Below are positions 11,171 to 21,500 of a stretch of DNA of 64,000 nucleotides, piece after piece (position 1 is the first letter of the stretch; every line of letters begins with the position of its first letter). The position numbers and the translations under genes were made by a program. Source of the stretch: Aphrocallistes beatrix (taxonomy: Eukaryota; Porifera; Hexactinellida; Sceptrulophora; Aphrocallistidae). Below the pieces are notes generated by a model. That model saw only the letters and a list, made by a program, of their open reading frames with translations, searched no databases and was not told the DNA's origin. The stretch lies in assembly GCA_963281255.1 (NCBI GenBank), contig OY725492.1, forward strand, positions 4,083,104 through 4,147,103, read 5' to 3'.

Positions 11171-11868
11171 ACTCGTGCTGTGAATAACTATAGTTCATAC
11201 GAGATAATTTAGATATAATATTACATGTCAACTCTTGTGGAATGCCAAACCAAAAATATGCTACATAACTAGATACATAACTAGACCATGGTATAATAAA
11301 GTTTGCGTGTGAATAGAATTTTTAATTAAAACCCATCAATGTACTATGGATTTTGCTAGCTCATTTCCGATTATGTCATTTTGGGTGGGGAAACCTTATA
11401 AATGTGGGGTCTCTGCTATAAATAGAATGGACCCCATGTCATTGCCGGGGTCAACTCAAAATAGATTCAATACTGATAAGAGATTCTTTCCTGCTGAAGT
11501 AATATTTTAGACACTAGTTCCAGATTCTGTCTGAAAATATGCTATCTCAATTCCTAACGAGTCAGCAGGTCTGCACTAATAGTCTACGATCTCACGAATC
11601 TACGCAACAATACTAGAACATATTTTCATAATCCCAGCAGCTATTTGTAATTATATAAAATTTGACTGATAAGAAGTATTAAACTCCCATTAATTATTAC
11701 TTGAACAAATGCTGTGATTTTAACGGTAAGTGGTAGGTTAAATGCTTGTTTGAGTGCTGCATTGTACATAGCATCGGATACAGGTTCCCTATTACACACT
11801 TGCTACAGTTCATGAGTACAAGTATCAATGTTACATAAGGTGTATAATGAGAATCAGAAAGACGTATT
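11171..11868. other. Intergenic between SPAG8 and TRIM37
   Basis: About 700 bp, AT-rich, upstream of TRIM37 and downstream of SPAG8 (both minus strand). I see no gene or delimited repeat. Confidence 0.5.
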
Positions 11869-12414
11869 CTATCTGTGTTCATGTCCGTGCGGCAGCTCCT
11901 GATCCTTGAACTCCTCCATGGGAGTGGAGAAGGCAGTGTTCTTCCTGAAAGGAGTGTCTGCACTCTTTATATTCGTCACGCCTTGCAGACCAGATTTGGC
12001 CGCTGTGGACCAGTAAGTGACCGCGTTGTCCCGGTACACATCGTGTGCGATTGTCGGCTGAGGGCGAGAATTGTCGAACTCGCGATGGAAATCCTCACTC
12101 GTGGTAGACGTGTACTTTATTTCCACGTCAGGCGGCTTGCTAGTCTCCTCGACCAGCTTATTAGCATGCTCGTACATCTGTCTCTCCATCATTTTGGTGC
12201 GGGTACCGATTGTCTCCACTGGCTTGCTGGGGGAAGGATAGTTGTTGTCGTTCGTTGTGTCATACGAGACTGGCGAACCCTCTGACGTCATTATCCCCTT
12301 GTGTCCGTGTCTCTGTACCTTCCGGAGGTCCTCCCCCTTATCTAGCGGGACGCATGCTTGTTCCTCTGACCAGTTACCAAGCAGCGTTTTGAGAGAGTAC
12401 TGATTTATGGCCAT
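11869..12414 (-). CDS. SPAG8: Sperm-associated antigen 8 (ciliary microtubule inner protein)
   Basis: Single-exon gene of 181 residues starting at a true ATG (MAINQYSLKTLLGNW). SPAG8 proteins lie inside axonemal doublet microtubules of cilia and sperm tails. Three blocks match my recollection of the vertebrate SPAG8 C-terminal half in order: an N-terminal GNWSEEQA block (vertebrate NWEEERA), RHGHKGIMT (RHGHRGLLT), and the C-terminal QGVTNIKSADTPFRKNTAFS block (GVSNIRTLDTPFRKNCSFS). The long N-terminal extension of mammalian SPAG8 is absent, so this is the conserved core only. No membrane segment or signal peptide. The gene implies that this organism builds motile cilia. The alternative, another short axonemal protein such as CFAP107 which shares the GNW-EE motif, fits the C-terminal half less well. 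Confidence 0.82.
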   Translation of the reverse strand: MAINQYSLKTLLGNWSEEQACVPLDKGEDLRKVQRHGHKGIMTSEGSPVSYDTTNDNNYPSPSKPVETIGTRTKMMERQMYEHANKLVEETSKPPDVEIKYTSTTSEDFHREFDNSRPQPTIAHDVYRDNAVTYWSTAAKSGLQGVTNIKSADTPFRKNTAFSTPMEEFKDQELPHGHEHR

Positions 12415-12442
12415 TTGAACTAACTATTCAATTCTCGAATTC

Positions 12443-12638
12443 CAGTCAACTCGTACCACATGCCAACTCGTACCAAGTCAATTCGTACTATGCCAACTCG
12501 TACCAAGTCAGAAGAAAATCCTGCTTTTCGTGTGTTCTTACAGATATCTCATCCAAAATGCTATAGAAATCGTACATTTCATTTTGGTAGTGGTACGAGT
12601 TGACTTTTTGGTAGTTGGTAGCTGGTACGAGTTGACTG
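12443..12638. repeat. Inverted-repeat element built from AACTCGTACCA units
   Basis: A 16-bp perfect inverted repeat, CAGTCAACTCGTACCA at 12443-12458 and its complement at 12623-12638, bounds about 196 bp. Each side also holds further copies of the inner unit: three more ACTCGTAC-type or TTCGTAC-type copies on the left (12462-12505) and a second GGTACGAGTTGACT on the right (12590-12605). No TA or 8-bp duplication is obvious, so the mobility class is open. It sits just upstream of SPAG8. Confidence 0.7.
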
Positions 12639-13477
12639 TTCTCCAACTCTCGATTGTATATCAAAATATTATATTGAATCAATGCGGCGAAAACAGCTGT
12701 TTTAGATTTTAATTTCAATTATTTAATTGATGTAATTATGATTAATACGTACATCTTCACGCTAGTGGGAATTCAATGTGACTGTATAGCTATCCGAAGC
12801 TGATCGATAATGGTACAAAGTTCGCTAATCGAGATTCGCGCTCTTACGATGTTCAGAATTTTAAAGGTTGAGATCCTGTTGAAGAAGAAATAGATCCACT
12901 TTGATATTCAATTTACTAAAAAGTTAAAAAGAGATTCCTATTCACTTATTTGCCTTCTATGACGCATTCACACTTTTATTGAATGTATTCTACCAACTAA
13001 CATAGTTAACTTCCAAGTGGAATCATGTCAGATTACATTATAACAATGAATTACCTGCGCAGGGCTTACAGAGTACTTAATTACCTGGACGGAACTAATA
13101 ATTAGATCTCGTAAACTGCACTATAGGTATAGTTGTCAGAATTATTACGCGAATAATTTGACACCAATTAATTATATCTTAATAATATATGGGTTACTAG
13201 TATGGATAACAGGTAGAACTGAATCATTAAGTTATGGGGGGGCTTATTACATATCCGGAACTACTTAATTTAGTCATGCGAATAAAGTTAGTTAATCTGA
13301 AATAATTGCGCGATGTTAATCAAAAGAGAAAGGAGACAGAGGGAGAACAATAAGGGACATAAGTACACTATGTATATGTGACAACGTGACATGACCCAAA
13401 CCTATACAAAATTAAATCAATTCAGTAATTAAGAAGCTATAACACAGCACTGTTACTACATACAGCAGAACTGTCGT
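12639..13477. other. Intergenic between RAB35 and SPAG8
   Basis: About 840 bp of AT-rich DNA, including the probable 3' UTR of RAB35. No coding potential or repeat recognised. Confidence 0.5.
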
Positions 13478-14089
13478 TTAGCAACAATTCCCTTTCTTCA
13501 TCTTTGGGGCCGTTTTCTTGCTCCCCAGTTTAATTTTGTCGCTCGGTGTGTCCATTTTCGAGGACTTTTCTTTCTTTGTCTGTAACACCCTCTTGGTAAT
13601 GAAGTCGAAAACCTCTTCAATGTTGATGTTATCTTTCGCAGAGGTTTCATACAAGGTCATCCCTTGCGAATCGGCGAATCGCTGCGCCTCCGACTGATTG
13701 ACGACTTTCTTCTCCGGATTATCGTCCTTGTTCCCCACCAGCACCTTGTCGACATAATCGCAATTATTCTCTATCTCGGTTATCCAACGCTTCACGTTGA
13801 TAAAGCTGTCTCCATTCGTGACGTCATACACTATTATCACGCCATGTGTCCCTCGGTAGTATGTGGCGGTAATGGTACGGAAGCGCTCCTGCCCAGCCGT
13901 GTCCCAAATTTGCAACTTTATTTTTTCGCCGTTTATCTCCATTGTCCGTATCTTGAAGTCAACACCGATGGTAGTAATGTATGTCCCGGAGAAAAGGTTG
14001 TCAGCAAATCTGAGTAAGATACTACTCTTGCCGACACTCGTGTCCCCAATAATGAGTAGCTTGAATAGATGGTCATATTCACGCGTCAT
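13478..14089 (-). CDS. RAB35: Small GTPase Rab35
   Basis: Membrane-traffic GTPase of endocytic recycling. Intronless, 203 residues from the ATG at 14089 ([12 protein letters not shown]); the three upstream in-frame codons begin with TTG and are not used. All GTP-binding motifs are present: P-loop GDTSVGKSS, switch [12 protein letters not shown], switch [26 protein letters not shown] and [25 protein letters not shown] and the start MTREYDHLF follow Rab35 more closely than Rab8 or Rab10. The tail is basic ([13 protein letters not shown]) and ends in a double-cysteine for geranylgeranylation. Nothing odd beyond the lack of introns. Confidence 0.93.
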   Translation of the reverse strand: MTREYDHLFKLLIIGDTSVGKSSILLRFADNLFSGTYITTIGVDFKIRTMEINGEKIKLQIWDTAGQERFRTITATYYRGTHGVIIVYDVTNGDSFINVKRWITEIENNCDYVDKVLVGNKDDNPEKKVVNQSEAQRFADSQGMTLYETSAKDNINIEEVFDFITKRVLQTKKEKSSKMDTPSDKIKLGSKKTAPKMKKGNCC

Positions 14090-14946
14090 CTTTGTCAAAT
14101 TATTAACTAAACTAATCTCAACAAGAATGTATTGAGCTGTACATACAATAGATATATATATATAATATAGCGGAGTGGAATGATGTAAAAGTCAATACGA
14201 ATACAATGAATGGTATGTCTAATTGCACGTATAAAGTTCAAGTTAGTTAGAGCCTAGTTCTAATTATGCCTATACATAGATGCGTCCGATGGCTTACATT
14301 GTTACATATGCAGCCAATTTTGTACTGATACCTGGTAGTATGGCTCGTGGTTGATTCGCTAAGTACATTATTACTTTCAGAATGACAGAGAGAGGCACAC
14401 GTAATTTATTTAGCCTGAAAAGGGAGTGGAAACTGGAAAATACGTGAAAAGAAGTAGAGATAAATTTCAGTACTGTATCTATCATCCAGTAAGGGATTAT
14501 CATAGGTATTTGTACGAGATGACTAAATAAGGTTATGAGATTTAGTCGCAAGAGTATGATTCAAAGATTAGTCTAAAAATAGACAAGTATATCAATTTCT
14601 ACTGAGTTAGTTAGGTAATTAACATGAACTCGCATTATCTGGACTTATCAAGTTACGTATAACGCCATGATACTGTCTGAATATGATTTTATGATCTGCA
14701 ACACCACGAGTTCGAAAAATTCACTTAATATGAAAGTAAGTAACTGTATAATTCTAGCAAAGAGCCCACACTGGCTTCCATGCCCAAAAATGGCTCAATC
14801 GGCAAAATTCCTGGTTAATTTTAATTATTAACATACATGTATAACTCACATCTAATGACTGAACAAATATTAACAAATTAATCTGAATCAAATCATGCAA
14901 TCAACTACTTTATATCTCTCCTGGGTGCGGATCAGACAGAATAATT
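14090..14946. other. Intergenic upstream of RAB35
   Basis: About 860 bp, AT-rich, with a (TA)n run near 14151-14166. A minus-strand ORF of 85 codons at 14294-14551 has no recognisable features and I do not call it. Confidence 0.5.
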
Positions 14947-15561
14947 TCAATTAATAAAAGATAATGCATAAGGCGAATTCTTAGCTTGGATTTTAAATTT
15001 GATACACATAAACTTCTCTTCATCTTCACCACTGCAAAGCTTGATATTCGCCCAGACCATATTCAATCTGTTTCCGTATATCTGGTAAGGTCTGAGAGAG
15101 AGCTTGAACTTCCCTTCAAACACTCCTTTATCTAAAGGGCAATACATATTCTTCATATTCTCCAGCAACAACTCACAAAAATCCAATTTTTTGGTATAAT
15201 AAATAAATCCTAGGTTTAGTTTGAGGTAGAGCGTGGCAGGCTTCACTATGGGTTTGAGTAAAGCTAGCTTATAGTACACGTCTACGTAGGATGTGAAATC
15301 CAAAGGATATGGACTGAGGCTCAAATAGATTATTGTGAGAGGGTACGTCACATTTTGATCACAGGTTTCATACGTGAAATTTTTATCTCCAGCGAGTTCA
15401 TTCACAACATTCCTCCCGGAATTTATAAATTTTGATCTTTGAGGTATGAGGAGATTTGTTTCTAATTCTCTTCCATCTCCTCCAAACGCAGGAAGTGAGA
15501 CTGAATTAATTCGCGAATTCAACGTAAACAATACTAAAACAAGGAAAATTTTATCGAGCAT
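14947..15561 (-). CDS. Secreted ML-domain (MD-2-related lipid recognition) protein, copy A
   Basis: Intronless, 204 residues. A signal peptide is clear at residues 1-21 (MLDKIFLVLVLFTLNSRINS). The remainder fits the ML fold of NPC2 and GM2 activator, beta-sandwich lipid carriers: YETCDQNVTYPL opens the domain, YLSLSPYPLDF is the second strand, then FCELLLENMKNMYCPLDKG with paired cysteines and a C-terminal FMCIKFKIQ strand. It looks closer to GM2 activator than to NPC2, from the C..C-DKG-EG pattern, but the lipid cannot be predicted. N-glycosylation sequons NFT and NVT are present. Paralogous to the gene at 17496-18083, sharing SPYPLDF, DKG-x-(F/Y)-EG and MCI-F, and separated from it by transgelin. 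Divergence is high. Confidence 0.72.
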   Translation of the reverse strand: MLDKIFLVLVLFTLNSRINSVSLPAFGGDGRELETNLLIPQRSKFINSGRNVVNELAGDKNFTYETCDQNVTYPLTIIYLSLSPYPLDFTSYVDVYYKLALLKPIVKPATLYLKLNLGFIYYTKKLDFCELLLENMKNMYCPLDKGVFEGKFKLSLRPYQIYGNRLNMVWANIKLCSGEDEEKFMCIKFKIQAKNSPYALSFIN

Positions 15562-15895
15562 AATGCATTCAATTATTTTACCAATTAACTATTGTGATGT
15601 GCTTTATGGTTTGAGAAATTTGATTTTATTGAGAAATAAGAATGATCAGATAACACAGTTAACTTGGATCATCAAATTGTCAACATGTCCATCTACACAC
15701 TCATTGTCTTTTAGAATTATTCCATACTATATTTCTATGGCATCAATGAGTGAGTCAATTTAATGAACTAGATGACGATATAATTACTCAATAGGAGTTC
15801 ACAGGATAATATAATTTGACGAGTGAATATTCAGAATTTCGATTTTGAGCTGTAAATAAAATTTACTAAAATTTTCTACTAACTAGTCAGTTAAA

Positions 15896-16501
15896 TCAGA
15901 CAAGTTCAGAAGATGGATATATGTCTCTCCGGCGCCCGTAAGCTGTCAATCCCTTCTGGGTCGCCCCCTGGATATACCCGTACTGAGCTCCGATGATACA
16001 TTTCCCTGCCTCCACTTGTTCCTTCGAGAAGGTCCTTGGATTGTACTTGGATTGTTTCGGGGCATAAGTGGGACCGTTAAAGCCTTTCAACTGCGCCAAA
16101 CGGTCCAATGCCCGCAGCGTGGCGATCACCTGTGCGAGGTTATTCGCCTCGTAGAGGTCTAGAGTTACGAAGAGATCTGTTTTCTTAATCCCGAAATTCT
16201 CAGCTGCAATCAAGAACATGTTGATCGCCTCCATCTGTTTAAAAGGCATGCTGCTCTTCCTCATGACTGGGATGCTGTTAGGATAGATTGCATTCATGAG
16301 GCGACAGAGAATGGTTCCATCTCTCAACCATTCAAAGAAATCAGAGTCGCACTCAACACACAGAATATCCTCGATCCACTGGATGGTTTGAAGCTCGGAA
16401 TCTTTTGGATAATTCTGCATCATTTTCTTCTCTAAGTCTGCATTCATCCCAGATTTGGATGCGCGCACTTGGTTATAATTCTTATATTCGGGTTGAGCCA
16501 T
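15896..16501 (-). CDS. Transgelin / calponin-family actin-binding protein
   Basis: Intronless, 201 residues from an ATG (MAQPEYKNYNQVRASK). An N-terminal calponin-homology domain covers about residues 30-140 (LQTIQWIEDILCVE, FFEWLRDGTILCRLMNAI, NMFLIAAENFGIKKTDLF, TLDLYEANNLAQVIATLRAL). One calponin-like repeat follows near 170-196 (CIIGAQYGYIQGATQKG then TAYGRRRDIYPS). One CH domain plus one repeat is the transgelin (SM22) layout; calponins proper have three repeats. Such proteins bundle actin filaments in contractile and other cells. It lies between two ML-domain paralogues on the same strand. Confidence 0.92.
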   Translation of the reverse strand: MAQPEYKNYNQVRASKSGMNADLEKKMMQNYPKDSELQTIQWIEDILCVECDSDFFEWLRDGTILCRLMNAIYPNSIPVMRKSSMPFKQMEAINMFLIAAENFGIKKTDLFVTLDLYEANNLAQVIATLRALDRLAQLKGFNGPTYAPKQSKYNPRTFSKEQVEAGKCIIGAQYGYIQGATQKGLTAYGRRRDIYPSSELV

Positions 16502-17495
16502 TAATCAATTGAAAATCTAATTATTTCCTGTGGTGGGCTAATTCGTGTATTAGGAGGCGAATAAACTCTGGGTATGATAATTTTAAACTACCGTTTTTCC
16601 TCGAACAAACTCCGGGAGCTTAGATAAGCGCCGGGGGTTCAATAGTATGAAAAAATGTCGGTCGACAGACCGATAGTGCCGCTCCATTAAGTGACTCGTA
16701 GCATTTGCATAATATACAGCCTTAAATTAGTTTTAAACTTTTCTTACATTTCAAACGAACAAATTTCAAGTTTAGAGAGTGATTCTAACTTGTTATATTG
16801 GAGTTTAAGCAAGGTGTAAAAATTTGAATAATCCTTGCATTCGGCAATACTATGGTAAAATAGTTTTTTCTTTTTTCGTGCTTTTTCATTATTTTTTCGT
16901 GCTTTTTTCATGCATTTTCATGCTTTTTTTCGTGCTTTGAGAAAGTATTCATAAATAAAGTGTGAATAAATAACAATACTAAATTGACAAATTAATAACA
17001 ATTTTAACCAGTACGGATTACTACTGTGGATGTATAATATGAAGAATGTTAATTGTTCCAAGTTGTCTGTATGTATTACTTAAAATGCCAAAGGGCTGAT
17101 GTGACCCGGGCGGAGACACCATCGGATGGGATTACGTCTCTGAACGTATTTGAATTGCCAATAAAATATTTTGAGAAATCAGATAACTAACACACTAATA
17201 GCATAAATAAATTTAGTACAACAGTTGGATATACGTACATATATGATATACTCTGTATTTATCTCATGCGAAAGAGCCGTAGCAAACTAGCAATTGTTGG
17301 TGGGTGGCATCAGGTTACGACTAAAGTGACAATTATATCAAAGTTGGTCCGTATAAACATGACCAACCTGGCTGTGTGCTACGGTCTCACAGCTTTCCTG
17401 AAGCAACGAAGAATCCACACATTACTATAGTAAATAAATATATATAAATAAGGCTATCATTAACAGTCATGGGAGAAGAGAGAGAGTTATGGCTT
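16502..17495. other. Intergenic with MITE fragment and T-rich simple repeat
   Basis: Near 16593-16650 is TACCGTTTTTCCTCG followed by GATAAGCGCCGGGGG, a degraded end of the TACCGTA-type MITE seen whole at 34556-34947. At about 16861-16937 a TTTTTTCGTGC / TTTTCATGC unit is repeated five or so times. The rest is AT-rich without a gene. Confidence 0.6.
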
Positions 17496-18083
17496 CTAAA
17501 CTTTAGGAGTAAAATGTATACACATCAACTCCGTCTGCCCACTCTTTATCTTCAAGTATATATCCAGGTATCCTAAGAAATATGCATATTTCTTATATTT
17601 TTCTAAATAGGAGGCAACTGGTAGTGTTAATGATCCTTCATAATCTCCCTTATCAACGATACAGTCTGTTCTTTCCATCATCGCTCCGAAGATTTTGCAA
17701 AAATCGTATGTTCTTTTGAAAATTGAAGCACTTAGATATATTTTTGTATTTTCGTCTAAGAGCTCGCGAAGTGCAATGTTGTAATCAACAGTTAAGTCTG
17801 AATCGAAATCCAGTGGATACGGGCTGAAATCCAATGTTACTATTTCGATTGGATAAGTTTTATCTTCACACTTCTGAAACTCGAATGGTGAGTTACTAAC
17901 AACGAATACATTATCCAAGAACGTTTTGACAGATCTATGGAACCTTGTTCGTTCAAGTTCATCAAGCTCTAGTGACTCTACTCCAACCTCTTCATCCACA
18001 GCTTTTGCCTCAGGGATTGAAACAGAGTTTATTAGCGAAATATAAAGCAATAAAACTAAGGTAACGAAAAATTTAAGTTCCAT
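17496..18083 (-). CDS. Secreted ML-domain (MD-2-related lipid recognition) protein, copy B
   Basis: Intronless, 195 residues, signal peptide at about 1-20 (MELKFFVTLVLLLYISLINS). An acidic pro-like stretch of about 30 residues follows, then an ML domain: FQKCEDKTYPIEIV, LDFSPYPLDFDSD, YDFCKIFGAMMERTDCIVDKG, YEGSLTLP and a final ELMCIHFTPKV. It shares cysteine spacing and the SPYPLDF and DKG motifs with copy A at 14947-15561, and the signal-peptide end also matches (INSVS in both), so the pair arose by duplication. Low sequence identity elsewhere points to an old duplication or fast evolution. The ligand is unknown. Confidence 0.72.
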   Translation of the reverse strand: MELKFFVTLVLLLYISLINSVSIPEAKAVDEEVGVESLELDELERTRFHRSVKTFLDNVFVVSNSPFEFQKCEDKTYPIEIVTLDFSPYPLDFDSDLTVDYNIALRELLDENTKIYLSASIFKRTYDFCKIFGAMMERTDCIVDKGDYEGSLTLPVASYLEKYKKYAYFLGYLDIYLKIKSGQTELMCIHFTPKV

Positions 18084-18547
18084 TGTAATTTTTCATCATT
18101 CATGTTCCAAAGTCTTATATATAAGTAAATTAGGTAGGTGTGATCTCAATGCATAATTATTTAAATTAGATGTGGAGAACTTGGATCACCAAAACAAGTT
18201 ATATTAATGTATAGGTCTATTGTTGTTAGGTAAGAAATGAGGTCTTCAAAGTTTTCTCGAGTTAAATCACCTAAACATCTCATGAATTAAGTTTTAAATA
18301 GTATGTGTGACGGTTACCCAGTCCATATTTGGAGTTAAATTAGAAATAAGCAAATACCATATATAATTATCCCAACGCACATTCATAATAGTTTCTCCAA
18401 AGTAGTCATTTGCATTTAAATAAACTAAAATTCCTTAGACATAAGTAAAAACATTTTCATTTTGATATTCAACAAAATCATTCGTTAGCTTAGAGTGATT
18501 ATAAATTCAAATTAAGAATATATGTACAAATACTAAAATGCTTGCAA
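18084..18547. other. Intergenic between ENGase 3' end and ML copy B
   Basis: About 460 bp, AT-rich; contains the promoter side of ML copy B and the 3' UTR side of ENGase. No other feature seen. Confidence 0.5.
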
Positions 18548-21500
18548 TTAATTGGTCCAGATCAGTTGGAGCTTAGGACTGTTCTTCACAGCTAAATAGA
18601 GTCCAGACCTGTTCACACATTGCACAATAGCAAACAGGTTGTACCCAACATCTGGGGTCAACTTGATGTTGAATTTGTTAATATAAAAGTAGGTAGTGAA
18701 GACTTGTCCAACGAATTCGACATTGCTATGCTTTATAGGCTCATGTTTCGCGATATAAATGTTGTAATGGGAGGGCTGATCCGAGTACACGGGGGGAGGG
18801 GGGCTCCACTTCAACAGAAATGATACATCGATTGAGTTTCGGGTTTTCTTGCGCCAGTTGAGATCGGATGCCTTGAGGTTGTCCACTGGATGTGCGAACG
18901 ATTTCAGGCAGGCAGGATTGAATATTCTAATCTGTCCTACTGAAAAACAAAATCTCCATTTGTCCCCAAAATCTTGCACATGGTTCGGCGGGAGTAGAAT
19001 TAGCCGAATTTCGCGAATACTTGCCTGATCAATATCCTTGTGTGCAACTAAGAAATAGGCAGTACACCACTTCTCGTTCACCTTGTCAGTTGTCAGGGCA
19101 TCCAGTTGATCCATGTATTCAGGGTACATGGGCCCAAATCCGAGGTGTTGGTCCCTCGTCCCCCCTTGTACCCCTACATCCTCTAGGAGCATGTCAGGAG
19201 ATCGCCGGTACTCGTACTTTCTGAGGAGACGCTCATCTAACCCGTCCAACTCCTCTGGAGCCTCAAGACTAGCTTTCGGGTCTAGGACGATGTACTTGGG
19301 ACCAATTTGGTTGGATAAATTCAACTCAAGCAGATGGCGCACGTTCTCTTCCATCCCTGGTTCATCCCTATACGTGTAGGTGATGAGCAGGGGAGAGAGA
19401 ATGGGTACCTCAGTCATGAACATACGGATGACTAGCCTCGAATCAGAGCCGAGTGCGCCTCGGAACACCTCTCCATTACACACAAGACATTGCGCACCGT
19501 TGTAAGCCTCGAGGGTGCTAGACACCTCCAGATTGTCCACGACGATATTGTTCATTGAATTTCCGAGATGGTAGTACTCGTCCAGGAAGTGCGGCTGGAG
19601 CTGCTGAGCACTGTGGTTGGTCCAAGAGGTGCCGAGCAGCTGTCTCCCCTCACTGAAGCCTTTAGACCCGATTCCCCTGCAGAATGACGTCACGAACTGC
19701 TGCTGTACATAGGGGTGAGACTTCATATAGGGAGCCAGCTTCTCCCAAAACCGGGACTGGTTGAAGAAGAAGTTGTCATAAGCCAGATTCTCATACACCC
19801 ATCCAGGTGCGAAAATAGCCGCGGATAACTTGCACTGTTGAATTTTGCTCATGGCAGCATCTGTGTTCCACCCCCCGCCCCCGAGCACACCTCTTCCGAA
19901 CACATCAACCCCCACATACACGTCCAGAGCCCGAGGGCCCGCCTGGGCCCTGGTGTCTCGAAGGCCTGCGTCGGACCAGTGATAGTTGAGAAATATTCCG
20001 TCACATGCGTCAAAGAATGGTTTGTTCAGCGAATTCAGTCTGTTCTGCCATCTCAGGTCCCCCCTTGTGGTGACGGCGTCGTACCAAACCACCAGGCCCT
20101 CTGGGTTGATACGTTTCACACCAAAAGTGAGCTATAGAAGTCCGAATTCATAAACATTTGTTCACAAATGTTTTATGACAAACAATTATACAATCACAGA
20201 GACATTAACTCTATTTTACTTTCAACCTTTCTAGAAAATCCTTAGTTGCTAATCATTATTATATTTTTCGTTAATAATGACTAAATTCTAGTATTTCGCG
20301 ATTTTTGAAGCAGACATTCATATTCCCACTTATTATACAAATAAAGCGATTGATGGCCACATAAATTAACTCAAAATCCTGGATTCAGTTTAAATATCAG
20401 GATACTCTAGGGATTCCGGGATGGTTATAGACAAATATCAAACCATGTGAATACGTATACAGTCGACTCTCGTTAATACGAACACGGATAAGGAGTACAA
20501 TCGGATAAGAAGTACAAGTTTTGATTCCCCAACCTAATCTAAGGCAAAATATACACAAACGAACTCCGGTTAACACGAACACGGATAAGACGAAATATCG
20601 GATAATAAGTACGATTTGTGGGTCCCCTTCAGTGCGTTTTCAATACTAAATACATCGGTTAATACGAACACGGATAATACGAACAGGTGTGTGCCTACGA
20701 GCACTTTGAATATGGTACGTAGATAGATACTAGACAGATATTTCTCAATGAAAATACAGTCGAATCTCGTTAATACAACATGGATAATGAGTTCTCTATT
20801 TGACAAGTACAATTTCATACTCTCACGTAGTTATCACTATGTATATTAAGTATTTTGGACAAATGTGGCTATGTACGTACTTCGGTTAATACGTACTCCG
20901 GATAAGGAGTACAAATCTCCACGGTCCCTTGGTGTACGTGTTAACGAGAGTCGACTGTATTCGGAGTGAGACACTTGTGTACAGAGACAGTTGTGTACAA
21001 GCATTAGAGAGACAGTTGTGTACAAGAATTAGAAAGATACGTAGTTGTAGACAGCCCTAATAATATCAGTGGTTCTCTAACTAGGGTACTAGGGGTACAC
21101 CAGTGTAACGTAGGGTATTTGGGGTACAGAATTAACCGCTACCTGTGAATATGAGTTTAAAAAATATTCCTACCTTTTTGTTTTTAAACAACACAGATTA
21201 TTATGTGTTCAGAAACCAAAGAAGTAGATAAATACAGTTCACGATTCAACTCATATTCACAGGTAGCAGTTAATTCTGTACCCAAAATACCCTACGTTAC
21301 ACTGGTGTACCTCTAGTACCCTAGTTAAAGAACAACTGATATTATTAGGGCTGTCTACAACTACGTATTTTCTAATGCTTGTACACAACTGTCCCACAAA
21401 TATTGTACACAACTGTCTCTGTACACAAGTGTCATACTCCCGACTGTATTTCATTTAGCTTATTCAAACCAACCTGTCTTAAAAAATCAACCATTCTATC

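Noticed and set aside
14294..14551. 85-codon minus-strand hydrophobic ORF upstream of RAB35
   Set aside because: Composition matches translated AT-rich DNA; no homologue recognised.
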